Assembly (NCBI RefSeq): GCF_030253575.1
Contig: NC_080559.1
Coordinates: 28,112,501-28,176,500, forward strand
Source: Rhododendron vialii
Lineage: Eukaryota > Streptophyta > Magnoliopsida > Ericales > Ericaceae
Length of the DNA: 64,000 nucleotides
Reading direction: 5' to 3'
Numbering within the stretch: the stretch's first letter is position 1; every line of letters starts with the position of its first letter. Positions 51,700 to 62,699 of this stretch are shown here, one piece after another. Under the pieces are notes generated by a model. The model was given only the letters and a program-made list of their open reading frames with translations. It was not told the origin of the DNA and made no database searches. The translations under genes and the position numbers were made by a program.

Positions 51700-54600
51700 T
51701 CAAAAGCACCCAAGCAGTTTCTTGGGAGCAGTTCCAGTGGCACGATACTTGGCCGCTATCTCCTCCGCCTTGAGAAGATCTTCGCCACGTCTGGCTTCGA
51801 TGATTGCCCTCTTTTCTTCTGCTTCCTTGTGGATGATTGCTACCTTGTTTTTCATGGTCTCCACGTACGTAGCCTTTTGTTTCTCCAGTTTCTCCTGCTC
51901 ACATGATTTACAAACAATATCTGCTCTGATTAAAAACTACCCCTTTTCCAGTGTGCTGACATAAAATTGTACCCACTTTTGAAATCTATGTTCGGTTGGA
52001 GTTTTGAGGATTGTTTGCCGTACTTATTTTCCCAGCATCATATCGTTGTTTAGTTGACATATTGAAGCTTGTTTTGCAAGAGTGTTTTGTAAAAAATATA
52101 ACCCAATTTTTGGGAAAACATCATATTCTGCAAAGCCATTCTGCTTAAAAATGAGTAAGATACGAAAAATACGGGTGCTTTCGTTACCAAAAACAGTTTC
52201 CCACCACATAGTGGTCTGCAAAACTGCAAGCACACAGAAAACACATACTGGTCAAGAAAAGAAAAAAAGCTTCTTACCACCATCCTTTTCAACTCAGCGT
52301 CTACATTAGCTTTCTTGGTGTTCTCCCATGCTCCAATTTCAGATAGCTTTTTCTGTGCTCTGTTCAATAATTTCAGATTGTAAGGTCCGGTATACATTTC
52401 TGTTTTGATTACTGGGAAACAAATATCTGACAATGTATATAGCCTAGACCCAGGACTCTCAGACTATTAATGGGTTTAAACATAAAACAGAAGCATATCA
52501 CGGTGCCTATAATCCTTGGCATATTGTTTTTTGCGAACAATGTCGAAGGGGAAAATGGTAACAGAAATAACGCAAGATTCAATACACAATACACAATACA
52601 CAATACACAATCCACAATCACGATCTGATCAAGAAAAAAGCCCAAGAATACACTACAATGCCTGCAGTAACGTCGTATGTTTCAGTTATTGGGTGAACTT
52701 CCACCCGCACTTCACTATGATGCCAAAATAGAGTAGCGCTAATATGTCAGATTAAGATGGTCCGGATTCAGTGATTTTCTCGTCAAATTTGATTTTCCGT
52801 AAAAGAATTATTTGGCGGAAATAGTGAAGATAAACTGCAAGTCATAATCATCATCATGACTTCGTCATAGTAATTCGGCAGAATAAACTTCGCAGTTCTT
52901 GAGGAAAAAAAAAAGAGTGGTTTCTATTCAAGAATACCCTTACTTGTTTTCTGCTTTTGACTTCTCACTTTCTTCCCATGCTCTGATTAGAGATATCCTC
53001 TTCTCTGTGGCAACTCGGGCCAGAACAGCATCTGAAAAAAGTAAGATAATCGCTTTTAATAATTCAAGCTCTGTTTTAGGTAGAAAAAGCTTCGTATGAG
53101 GTAGAAAGAGGAACACTCAAGTAATTTCTTGTTACCTCTGTTGATAGAACCCTCAGCAGGTTTCTCTTCTACAGGTTTCTCATCCACAGAATCTGGAATA
53201 TCTGCATTGATAAAAAAAGAGAAACTACTATAACAAAAAATAAGATTGGCGAAATTTGCGAAGGTTCTTGTTTGGGATTTCAAAACTTAAGGACACTGCA
53301 TTACACAAGCCAAGAATTGCCAACTTTCCTGTCTCTTAAGCCATACACAAGTTCGTACCAACAGAACTCAATAGGGAACTACTTATAACTTCCTATGATC
53401 ATTAGTTGCCCTAATCTTGAACCATAGGTTCAATTGTTCCAAGGAAGTCCCTTTAAACACATAGAATTGAACCATTAAACATAGTCGTCATGATCACTTT
53501 CATGAGATAGTACATCATACTCATTTTCTAAACTAACTCTCGATTGCATCTGTTTTGTTTGTTTTAAGAAATTAGTAAAGATCATACTCACCAATAGGCT
53601 ATACTTTGTGAACTAATTATTAAGTCACCCAACTGTGTTTAATTATTTACAAATCAAATTAATGAATCTGTTTCTTGCTCATATTAGGTATTAGTATTGA
53701 CAAAAACATAAGGCCAAATAGAGTATACTCCGTGCCAAGTGTCAAAAGATATTAAATCCAAAAATAATCCTTCCTGCATAACAGCTTCCACACACACGCG
53801 CGCGCACAGAAAGAGAGAGAGATCCACTGGCTTTTCATTTCCTGATTTTGGTGTTACAACTGCTTACAGGCACTCTTCACTGGCTTTTCATTTCCAGATT
53901 TGTGGTTATCTAACTGATTAGTGCTTTTCATTGAATATCTGAATTTTTTATTTTGAACTCAAAATCTGAAAGCTCGAACAAATAAATTATGCAATATTGG
54001 CCGGAACCAGCAAGAAGTTAAGCAAGCTAACCAACTAAAAATTAAATCTATAATTAAATTAAAAGAGAAAAGCTCCCAACTTCACAACTTAAACCCACAA
54101 GATGAATTCACGGATCCAGAATCTCCTATGCTGAATACGAAACAAAATTAGGATATGAACAGAAGAGAGTACTAAAAGAATTTCTAAAGAACAAAGTAGA
54201 AAAGAAAATTAAACCCTCGATAAATCTTCTTCTAACTCTAGGAGGACAAACATATAAATCAGAATTCTTGATTTTGAGTCTCTATACTCAAAACTCCACA
54301 CCAACCAAAACAGTACTAACAGAATTATCAAGTTCAGATCGAGTTTTTTCCTTCCCAAGAAACAAAAACATTTGCATAAATCACAAGGAAAATAATTTTC
54401 GCGCTCCACTTTTGTCGCAGGTGCTCCACTTTGTTTATGAAGTTACTAGTAACTTTCACGTTAAAAGTGGAGGGCCTCCGTACAAAAGTGGAGCGCCAAA
54501 ATCAGCATTCAAATCACAAACGTAGAGAATCAATTGGAAGTTGGAGGTTCTTGGGGCCACCTCAACCCAAGCTTATGCGTGTGAAACAGTTGTGGGAGGG

Positions 54601-54819
54601 GCAGGTGCTGTAAGAATTAGTGTGCGTGTAAGCTGTCTCAGGACACAATACCCGCAACAACAAAAAAACATAGCGAATGAATTGAATCGCATCTTTCACC
54701 CGACAGAGTAACTCCGAAGGACTTTCGGAATTCTTCAAGATAACAGAGAATTGGACTAGTTACCCAAAAAGACATCGAATTGAAATAAATATTTGTTGTG
54801 TGTGTGTGTGTGAGTGTGC

Positions 54820-54879
<60 letters not shown>

Positions 54880-55079
54880 TTACGTCCGACGACGGCGAGG
54901 GATTTGGAGTCATCGGGTTTTTCTTCTGGAGGAGGGGGAGGTGGTGGAATGACGGATTTCTCCTCAGCTACGTCTGTCGGAGCTTCGGTGGGTTCTGGAG
55001 CAGGGGCCGGAGCCGGAGGAGGTGGAGGCTCCGACGGGGTCTCAGATTCAACCTTCTTGGGCTCCTGAACTTCTGCCAT
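51700..55079 (-). CDS. Remorin, group 1
   Basis: Exons on the minus strand, 5' to 3': 55079-54884, 53201-53136, 53031-52944, 52359-52278 and 51894-51700. They join to 627 nt, 208 aa, all GT-AG and in frame. The N-terminal part (1-87) is disordered and proline-rich, with PPPPPAPAPAPEPTEAP and SVIPPPPPPPEEKPDDSK. The Remorin_C coiled coil (88-208) reads AVLARVATEKRISLIRAW, EESEKSKAENKAQKKLSEI, GAWENTKKANVDAELKRM, VEKLEKQKATYVETMKNK, EAEEKRAIIEARRGEDLL and ends PKKLLGCF. The C-terminal Cys207 is the expected S-acylation site of the RemCA anchor. Remorins mark plasma-membrane nanodomains at the cytosolic face and influence plasmodesmata and immune or symbiotic signalling. It resembles Arabidopsis REM1.2/REM1.3. 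Intron 1 contains a palindromic MITE and a long (CT)n run at its donor. Confidence 0.96.
52577..52612. repeat. (CAATA)n-type microsatellite in remorin intron 3
   Basis: About five units of ACACAAT/CAATACA in tandem. Confidence 0.8.
54398..54505. mobile_element. Palindromic mini-MITE in remorin intron 1
   Basis: TTTTCGCGCTCCACTTTTGT at the left pairs with ACAAAAGTGGAGCGCCAAAA at the right. The centre GAAGTTACTAGTAACTTTC is itself a palindrome. About 108 bp. Confidence 0.75.
54821..54877. repeat. (GA)n microsatellite at the remorin intron 1 donor
   Basis: About 28 GA units (CT on the coding strand) begin within six bases after the donor GTAAC (54883-54879). A (GT)n stretch at 54795-54812 adjoins. 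Confidence 0.92.
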
Positions 55080-55138
55080 TTCTTTCTTTTTCGGCTACCA
55101 AGAAAGAGAAAGATGATGATCCCACAACTCACTCAAAG

Positions 55139-55143
<5 letters not shown>

Positions 55144-55175
<32 letters not shown>
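55144..55175. repeat. (GA)n microsatellite in the remorin leader
   Basis: About 15 units, 65-96 bp upstream of the remorin ATG. On the coding strand it is a (CT)n tract, common in plant 5' UTRs. Confidence 0.9.
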
Positions 55176-55178
<3 letters not shown>

Positions 55179-55179
55179 C

Positions 55180-56640
55180 GGAAAGAGAGGAAAAGGGGTA
55201 ACTGTCGCTGGCTAGACTAGCTGGATTTGGTGGGTATGGGTGGCCAATTAAGAGCTGGCACGGAGTGTGCGTATGCGTTATGAGAGAGAAGCCTTAGTTG
55301 GGTTCGTCGGTGAATTTGCTCTTCATGCATTTGATCAATGTTCAATTTTTGGACTTAAGCCGCAAGAAATTAATTCTTGTGAATTTCTAGACCAGGCGAG
55401 GATCACTTGTCTTGACCGGATCGATCCTCGCCTGGACCGGACCAAAAAAGAAATTATTTGAGATGCGAATAAGTTGGCCCGAACATCACTAATTGAGAAA
55501 AGAAAGAAAAGAGGGGAGAGAGAGAGAGAGTAGACAATTGGTGAAAATATCCGTTTTAGGAAAAGCTAAAAGCAAAGATACGCAAGTGATAGGAGTATTT
55601 TGATGAACATGACTGTTCGTTTTTTTTTTTTCTTTTTTTTAGAGTTTTGTTAATATGTGCCTCCAAAGTACACGATAATGTTCAATTAAACCCCACTTTC
55701 ATAGAGAGTAGTGAAAGTAGTTGGAATATTGGATAAAAAGTAAAACATGTCTGTGGAGACAAAAATACCCCTTAATTTTCGCTCCGCTCAATTTTATTTG
55801 TGCTCCCTTCTTTCTTTCTTTCTTCTTTTTTTTTTCCCTTTCACCTTCTATTGTCTTTTGGCATCCCAATTTACCCAAACTATAACCCATTTTCCTACCA
55901 AACATCCTATATTAGCCCCTCTTCAGCATTTAATTTCCGTTCTTGAGCACTATCAAAAATCATTGGAAAATTACGAAACTCACATCAGATTCAAAAACTC
56001 AACAAACACAATATTAATTAAAAAACTCAACAGATTAACAAAAAACGTTCCTTCTTTACGTCAATCTTTTTTTGGCTGGATAGTTGAATTTTTTTTTTTG
56101 CCTTAATTTGGAATTTTTTCGCACTTTTAGTTTTATGTCAATTTTTTTTTGGATTATAGGTTCTTCTCGACGAGAAAAAATTGAAAAGTACAAAATTATG
56201 TTCAAAACTAATTTTTTTGAATAAAGACAAATAATCCAACACAGATAAATTTTTTTGATTATTTTTATTTTTATTCAAAAAAATTAAACTTAATTTTGAA
56301 CTTTTTAGATTTCTCTCATCGACACAAACCAATAATCCATAAAATTGAACAAATACGAAAAAAATTGAATAAAAGAGACAAAACACAATTGAAACAGCTT
56401 AGTAAGACAAACCTAGCCTTTTTGCAAATTACAATTTATTCATTCAGCTTTATTAATCTGATTTGAATTCGTTAGATTTTGGTGAGTAATTTTTCACTTT
56501 TTTTAACTCGAATGTTGAGGGTTTTTAATGGTTAATTCGGGTCCCTGTGGAAGATTTGCAGAGATTGGTGGAGGGGATGGGGAAGGAAGAGTAACGTGGG
56601 GGCATTTCAGTCCCATACTAAAAAAACTGAGTCTTCTTAA
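55180..56640. other. Remorin upstream region and intergenic DNA, no gene
   Basis: Includes the presumed remorin promoter (no clear TATA box seen) and a short self-complementary CCAGGCGAGGATC / GATCCTCGCCTGG pair at 55392-55436. From 55620 onwards it is AT-rich with homopolymer runs. Confidence 0.4.
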
Positions 56641-57112
56641 AGAAACAATTTATTACTCTACCATAATCTTTACATTTCCTGTAAAAAGTAGAGTGAAATA
56701 GAACATTTAATGCAATTTTATCATATGCCTTTGGGGCACATATTAACAAGAGCCTCTTTTTTTGGTAAACTAGAATTATAATAAAACAAATTAGAAGAGT
56801 ACATGAGTCTAGGATATGCAACCCTCTGGGCGTCCGCCCCTAATTGAAAAGAAATACAACTAGGCATATTATCTAAAATATGAAACCCCATATCCATTTG
56901 AAGTCCCAAATCTGCCTACCGGTCCGCACATGCATTGCCCTCTCTAAAGGTATGTTTACCTTCCATCACCCCTAACTGCTACAAGAGGTACTTGCAATCA
57001 TTCAATAGAGCACTCAATTAGTGTGTTTCATCCCAATTTGTAGCAAGAAACTGGATCATGACCATGGAGTCTGATTCAACTTCCAAATTTGGTATTTTCT
57101 GGTTAAGGGGGA
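56640..57112 (-). pseudogene. LINE RNase H domain remnant
   Basis: The minus strand reads, with interruptions, NLEVESDSMVMIQFLATN, then FREGNACADR and ADLGLQMDMGFHILDNMPSC, and further YPRLMYSS. This matches the plant LINE/RNase H C-terminus (E.DS..V, then REGN..AD.LA..G, then P.......D..G..YPR). In-frame stops mark it as dead. The T-rich stretch at about 56757-56764 (A on the coding strand) may be a shortened tail. Confidence 0.75.
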
Positions 57113-58845
57113 GTAATAACTACTCTTTACCATCTTGTGTGCTTTTCGTGGTTGTTAAATTTCGTCTTCTGTTAGCAAAATATGCAGAAAATATCAAAAG
57201 TTGAAGTCGCGAAAGCTTAAGAAGAACATAAAGCAATTCAACGAGTTTGAAATTTATTGGTTAGCGACGGATCTCCAAAGAACAGAATTCTTTTCTAAGC
57301 ATGTTTAGTTTAAGAATATCCAAGAGTAAATGCGTCAAACAATTTGTTGATTCCAAAAAATACCAAATAAAGTAAAGTGGAGAAATAAGAGATCAGAATT
57401 CTAAATAGATTTTATTAGTACAGTAATTAATAACCATCCTTAAACAAGTAGAGAGTAATGATGTTTTAGTAAAATACTTTCCTAGCTAATACCCTAGAAT
57501 TTACAAAAACAAAATTCAAATCAAATCCTTAGTAAAAAAGAAGGAAAGAAATCTTGGTGCAACTTCGTCGTAGTTGATGAAAGAGGATAAACAGAGATGT
57601 TTCAAGTCACGTTACAATGTCGTTGTCCTTAAGACGATATTCACCCCCACCAATTCGAGAGAATCTGGTGTGTACCGGGTTACAGTGAAGTTGCCTCCAA
57701 AATAAAAATGAATCTTAGTCTCCAACTGTTATCTAACTGCATTATGCACTAACGAAGAGAGACCCGAATACCATCGAATTTTACGAGCTTGCCAAGAACA
57801 AATGTATAAGATAATTCTAGAGAGAAATAACAATCAGAATTGTTCTGATTATCTCTCAACTTCGAATTGGCAAAATCATTTGCCTTTTCATAGGCATAGA
57901 CTATGACTATTAGCCAAAGATTGCATCTCATTGATTAATTTCAATAGCCATGTCTATTCATAATAGTCATATCTATTCATGCGACCTTAATAGTCATACA
58001 TTTTGGTTTGATCACACTTATTGATCATTTAGTCTGAAAAGACACACCTTTTGTGCTTAAAATCCAATGTTTATGTTAATTCATTTAACCTAAATAGACA
58101 CATCTCCTGGAATAAAACCGTTCACCAATAGTTACATTTAATATTCATTAATATTTTAGAAATGTTCCAACAATAAACAAAAATAGAAATAAATTCAAAG
58201 GCAAATAATGATGTAAAATACTCTAGATATTTTTACATAAATACGTTATTTTTTTTACTATAACATAAATTCCACTCTAATTAAATTTTACTACTAAAGA
58301 ATACTGTATTTTACTTGAATTCTCATCTTCATTGCAAAAAGTATTACTCATTGCATATCTTCGCTTATTTTAATTTCATATTTATTAAGGTTGTGTCTCG
58401 TAACCATCCCCAATATATAAAAATAAAAAAAAATAAAAAAACCATGACTATCCCACTGCGTGTTTTAATTACCCAAAAAAATTCCCACCATTTCCAGCCC
58501 TAATACGAAGCATTTGAGCGACGACAAATTCCATTCTACTATTTTCTGTTAATTTCCCCACTTGTAATAATGGGCCCACCTTGTTCTTACATTTGATTTG
58601 ATGATAGGATTAGATTGTCGCGGGTATTGGAAGGCGGCTTATTACATATCCACATAGCAATCAATCACTCTTCACACTCTCTCAATAGATCGTCTTCTTC
58701 TTTTCCACCACAAAAAATATCTGCCGATCATCAATGAGAACAAGAAATGGAAAGAAACACCCAACGATAGTCCGGTGATCAATGCCTTAGATTTACGAGC
58801 TTTTTTTTTTTTTTTTGAGTCAGTCCATATAGAATTTTGTTCTAA
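57113..58845. other. Intergenic, no gene recognised
   Basis: AT-rich with no open frame of recognisable type and no clear mobile element ends. Confidence 0.4.
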
Positions 58846-58849
58846 CTTT

Positions 58850-58930
58850 AAATAACGCCTCTTAAATTCTTAACAGACGGAGAGATTAGTCGCCTAAGTT
58901 GGCTCGCACCCGGATTATAAAAAAAAAATG
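58850..58930 (+). mobile_element. Au-like SINE 3' end
   Basis: GAGATTAGTCGCCTAAGTTG, GCTCGCACCCGGATTAT and a run of A match the family 3' end in sense orientation. The head is missing. Confidence 0.5.
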
Positions 58931-59155
58931 AATTGGCAAGAAGCCACTTGTTAGGAGTAGTATTTCTCAAATTGGCATGTGATGACACAATCTTTCTTTT
59001 TCTTTTGATAATAATAAATAAAAACACAAGTGACGCTACTGTCACCGAAATAGATACTCAGTACATGTCATGTGATACAGCCAACATTCTACTAGTATTT
59101 GTTTATGTTTTCTTTTCTGCCGAATTACGGATGAATTATCCTCTTCCCTCTTAAT

Positions 59156-59362
59156 CCGGTGTTTGGTAGCGATTTTGGTAGCGATTGAGAAAACAGATAA
59201 AATAGTCCGGGGATAACATACTCCCCTCCCTCGTGAACTATTTCGTCTCAAACAAAACATTCATCCATTAATATCTCTTCCTTAACTAATCACCCCTTAT
59301 AACATATTCACTGTTCTTTTTTATCCACCCAAAATCTTATCTGTCCTGCAAACAAGCTGTTA
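59156..59362 (-). mobile_element. Family D-related MITE, shortened
   Basis: CCAAAATCTTATCTGTCCTG followed by CAAACAAG at the right end is the reverse complement of the start of copy 1 (GTTTGTCGGACGGATAAG, ATTTTG). CGGTGTTTGGTAG is at the left end. About 207 bp. Confidence 0.55.
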
Positions 59363-59724
59363 AAGGTCACACATATAAGAGGTCCTGATGTGACCTATTA
59401 ATGTTGGATTACTAGCTCCGTGTTTACGGAAGTGATCTCAATGAACGAATGAAAATAAACGATATCTGAACACTATTTTGGACTTGAAAATGAGCTCATG
59501 TAAATTTTGGTTGCACAGTAGGGCCTCAAACCCCTCGATCATTGCCGAAGTAGCTAGAGGCCACACCGTTACCTGTCGAGAACTGATCATGCTGAGAATA
59601 CTCGGGTGGCTCTTGAGGGAGTTGGGATTATGCCCAAGGAAAATTAAAAATTTAATTAACAAGAGTTTCATATTCTTACCGGACAATTGACATCACGAGA
59701 AACAAATATTCATGAGGTTTTCTT

Positions 59725-59985
59725 CCACCATACGTTGACGCAGAGTTCATATATACATTTTTTTTTTTACAAGTTCATCTCCTTTGCTCTCTGTATAAAA
59801 TAGCATTAGAAAAAACCACAAGAACCCATCATACGTTGACGTGGAGTTTATACACTTTCTAGTTACCACCACGTGTGGACATTAATGAAATCGTACAACT
59901 TCTAGTAGATTCCGTAGAGATTCTCCTCTAACACGTAGACATGGAGTTCATACGCTTGCTAGTAAATTCTATACTAACACGTGGT
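59725..59985. repeat. Diverged tandem repeat with 101-bp period
   Basis: TACGTTGACG..GAGTT.ATA starts at 59731 and 59832, and a variant ACGTAGACATGGAGTTCATA at 59933. Spacing is 101 bp both times. CACGTG appears in the latter two units. Confidence 0.7.
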
Positions 59986-60413
59986 GAGGCGGAGAAGCCT
60001 ATAGGAACACCGAATAGGTGTTTCTCAATGTGTTACTCCACAAAACCACTTTTTTCCTCTCTTTTGTTTTGGTCATACAATATACATTGGCGAGAATTAA
60101 TGGAATAACAATCAAAGAGAGTTCGAAGTCTTTGCAAATTCTCAAGCCCCAAATATCCTCTTTGAAGACAAGAAATACCATGAGACGGGCCAAGAGCCAC
60201 ATCTCAAAACCAGTAGAAAGCGACCATCTAAGGACCCACGTGAGAGCATGTGTATGTGTTGGATGGCTCACTTGTTTTTCTTTCGACGAAAACATTTGGC
60301 TTTGCTATGTGGCAATCCATCTGCCACGCATAAACAAAAATATAAGTATCTTATTGGCAGATAATCACCGGGCTGGTTTTCAGTTTTCGAGAGGGATAAT
60401 TATTTAGTATTCC

Positions 60414-60512
60414 GGAATATACTTTCTCTTCTCACATAACATGCAAAGTCTATATGTGAATTTCGTGTGAGCCCCACATGTTATGTGAGAGGAGGAAGTA
60501 AACTCCCGGAGC
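60414..60512. mobile_element. Small palindromic element
   Basis: CCGGAATATACTTTCTCTTC followed by TCACATAACATG at the left mirrors CATGTTATGTGAGAGGAGGA followed by AGTAAACTCCCGG at the right. About 95 bp. Confidence 0.65.
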
Positions 60513-61792
60513 ATTGAATAATTTCCCTTCCGAGAGCCCGATGTGAACTTTTTAAACTCGTTTTTTTAAAAGATATAATAATAAAATTCAAATTTATTGG
60601 TGAGGAAGAATCGGGTTGGAATTGCACAAGCATTAAAACTGAAGGGCGAGTTGTCGGAGCCGAGTGTCGGCTAGTTTGTGTTGAGAGGGTAAAATCGCGA
60701 AAGCCAGCAAGTGTGCCACGTTGTGGGGGCCCCATGAGATAGTAATTTGGAAGATTCCGCGACGATGATGAGGTGTCCATGACGCCAGCTCGGACTCCTC
60801 GTTAAAGATTCCCTGGACGAAGAAGTTCTCCCCCAACTGCCAAGCCCCCTTGGGGGAATCCCAGCCGTCCGATTCTAGTGGTCCCATAACTGAAATTTAC
60901 TTCCACGTGCAACAAAACTCTAGGAACCACACTTTTGATTGGACACATAATGTGTTCTTTTCGTAATGGGTTGGCCCATATATTCCTCCGTCTCTGAAAG
61001 GATGTCAAATTTTCTGCTAAACAAAAATTTTGAATAAGTTTTGGTAATGAAAAAGTTTTTTTTTTTTTTTTTGATACATTGAAAGAACTCATTGTCTTCC
61101 GGTAGCGGCAAAAGGTTTTGAATTTTTCCTTAAAAGACAATGCATTATGTTTAAATTCTCGTTCTACAAACCGGCCAATCTTTTTGGGACGGAGGTGTCG
61201 GTATGATGCATATACATACTACCCTGTCAAATACATGCCACTCAAAAGTTCGATTGTTTCAACCATTACAGCATTCTATATTCTTCCAATAAAAGCAGCC
61301 TGTGCGTAAACAATATTCCGAGTTTGATTCCTTGTGCTTTTTGTATGCTTTGAGGTCCAAAAAGTTGAACATGTCACAAAAGAATACGCACTGACCACAA
61401 TTCCAAACCCAGGTACTCAACACCAGAGTTAAACTATTAGACTGCAAATGACACTTTTTTTGAAAGAACAATCTCACTGTCAATACGTGAAAGACCCAAT
61501 TAGAGTCGGAACAAAGTAACATCTGTATGGACTGACGCAAAATTTGATAACAAGCACGTGCCGATCAAAAACAAAACAAAACAAAAAAAAAAAAAGAAGT
61601 AAGCAAAAGTCGAACTTCAAATTAAAAGTTTTATGAAGCCCCCTATTTCTTCAAATACAACAAAATGGCCCTCAAGTTGTGTATATTTGGGCTTTAAGAA
61701 ACTCCTACAGATCACCCAGTGAAGTCCGGGCCAGACTCAGATCAGCCTCCAGGCCTTGAACCAGAGCTGAGTACATACATGGAACAAAGTTC
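60513..61792. other. Intergenic, no gene recognised
   Basis: Overlapping minus frames of 84-112 codons at 60481-61140 contain no motif I recognise. Confidence 0.4.
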
Positions 61793-61795
61793 TTA

Positions 61796-62488
61796 GGCCA
61801 TCCACAGTGGTATAATCAAAAGCCAATTGTTTTTAAAGTTAACAATATTGATGCAAAAGATGGCTCACAATGGTATAATCAAACTTAGCAACATCCTTAG
61901 AAATAATCAAATTTTAGGTTTTGGATAATCAAAACTAGCAATCTTTTTCAATAATCAAAATTTGTGGACTTCACACCACATAAGTTAACTAGTTCCAAAA
62001 TTTGTATACATGCGTATTTCAATTGGTATTTTTTTCTTCTCTTCTTCGCCTACTCTATATCTTCTTCTCTTCACCTACAAACTATTTCTTTTTTTCCCTC
62101 AAAAAGTGAAGCTCATATCTCTCGATCATCTACAATTCAACCAATCATTGCCGGATTAAGGTATTTCACTCTTCTTTCCCGTTTCTATTTTTTTTCCCCA
62201 AAAAAATTTCATAATAGGAGGGAAAAAATTCACTAATTTATCCCCAAAATTAAGAAAGGGAATCGATATGTTTTTGCCAAAAAAAAATATAAATGGAGGA
62301 AAGTGAATGGTAAGAAACAGAGTGGAAGAGAGAGTGAAATCGTAGTGGACCCTTATTTTTGTTATGGACTAGAGGTAACCATTGTGAAGCTCAATATTGT
62401 TAAGCTTAGCAACCTTTTAAGTGAATAATCAAAAGCTGATGTGTCAACTTTTGGTTATTCTTTTTTGATTATACCACTGTGGATGGCC
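61796..62488. mobile_element. PIF/Harbinger-type MITE with TTA duplication
   Basis: GGCCATCCACAGTGGTATAA followed by TCAAAA at the left is matched exactly by TTTTGATTATACCACTGTGG followed by ATGGCC at the right. TTA flanks both ends (61793-61795 and 62489-62491). Inner subterminal copies of CACAATGGTATAATCAAA and ACCATTGTGAAGC recur. No ORF of note. Length 693 bp. Confidence 0.9.
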
Positions 62489-62567
62489 TTAGGCAAACAC
62501 TGAGAGGTTGTTTAGTAAAGGTTTTTAGGGGGGGTTCTTCGAATAATAAGCGAAGAGATATAGATAG

Positions 62568-62665
62568 AGAGATGGAAGAAATAAGTGCGGAGAAAATTTA
62601 TTGAAAACCGTCCGAAGAGAGATGGAAGAAATAAGTGCGGAGAAAATTTATTGAAAACCGTGCCG
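62568..62665. repeat. Tandem duplication of about 50 bp
   Basis: AGAGATGGAAGAAATAAGTG followed by CGGAGAAAATTTATTGAAAA and CCGT occurs twice in a row without visible mismatches, so it is recent. Confidence 0.92.
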
Positions 62666-62699
62666 CGGAAGAGGGAGTGGATTTGGGAGGCCAAAATTG

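Noticed and set aside
54756..55220. Open frames built on RERERE and SLSLSL repeats
   Set aside because: They are translations of the (GA)n/(CT)n microsatellites around remorin exon 1. Only the minus-strand exon ending at 54884 is real.
60481..61140. Overlapping minus-strand frames of 84-112 codons as a gene
   Set aside because: No domain or conserved motif, three competing frames, and no splice signals that unite them.
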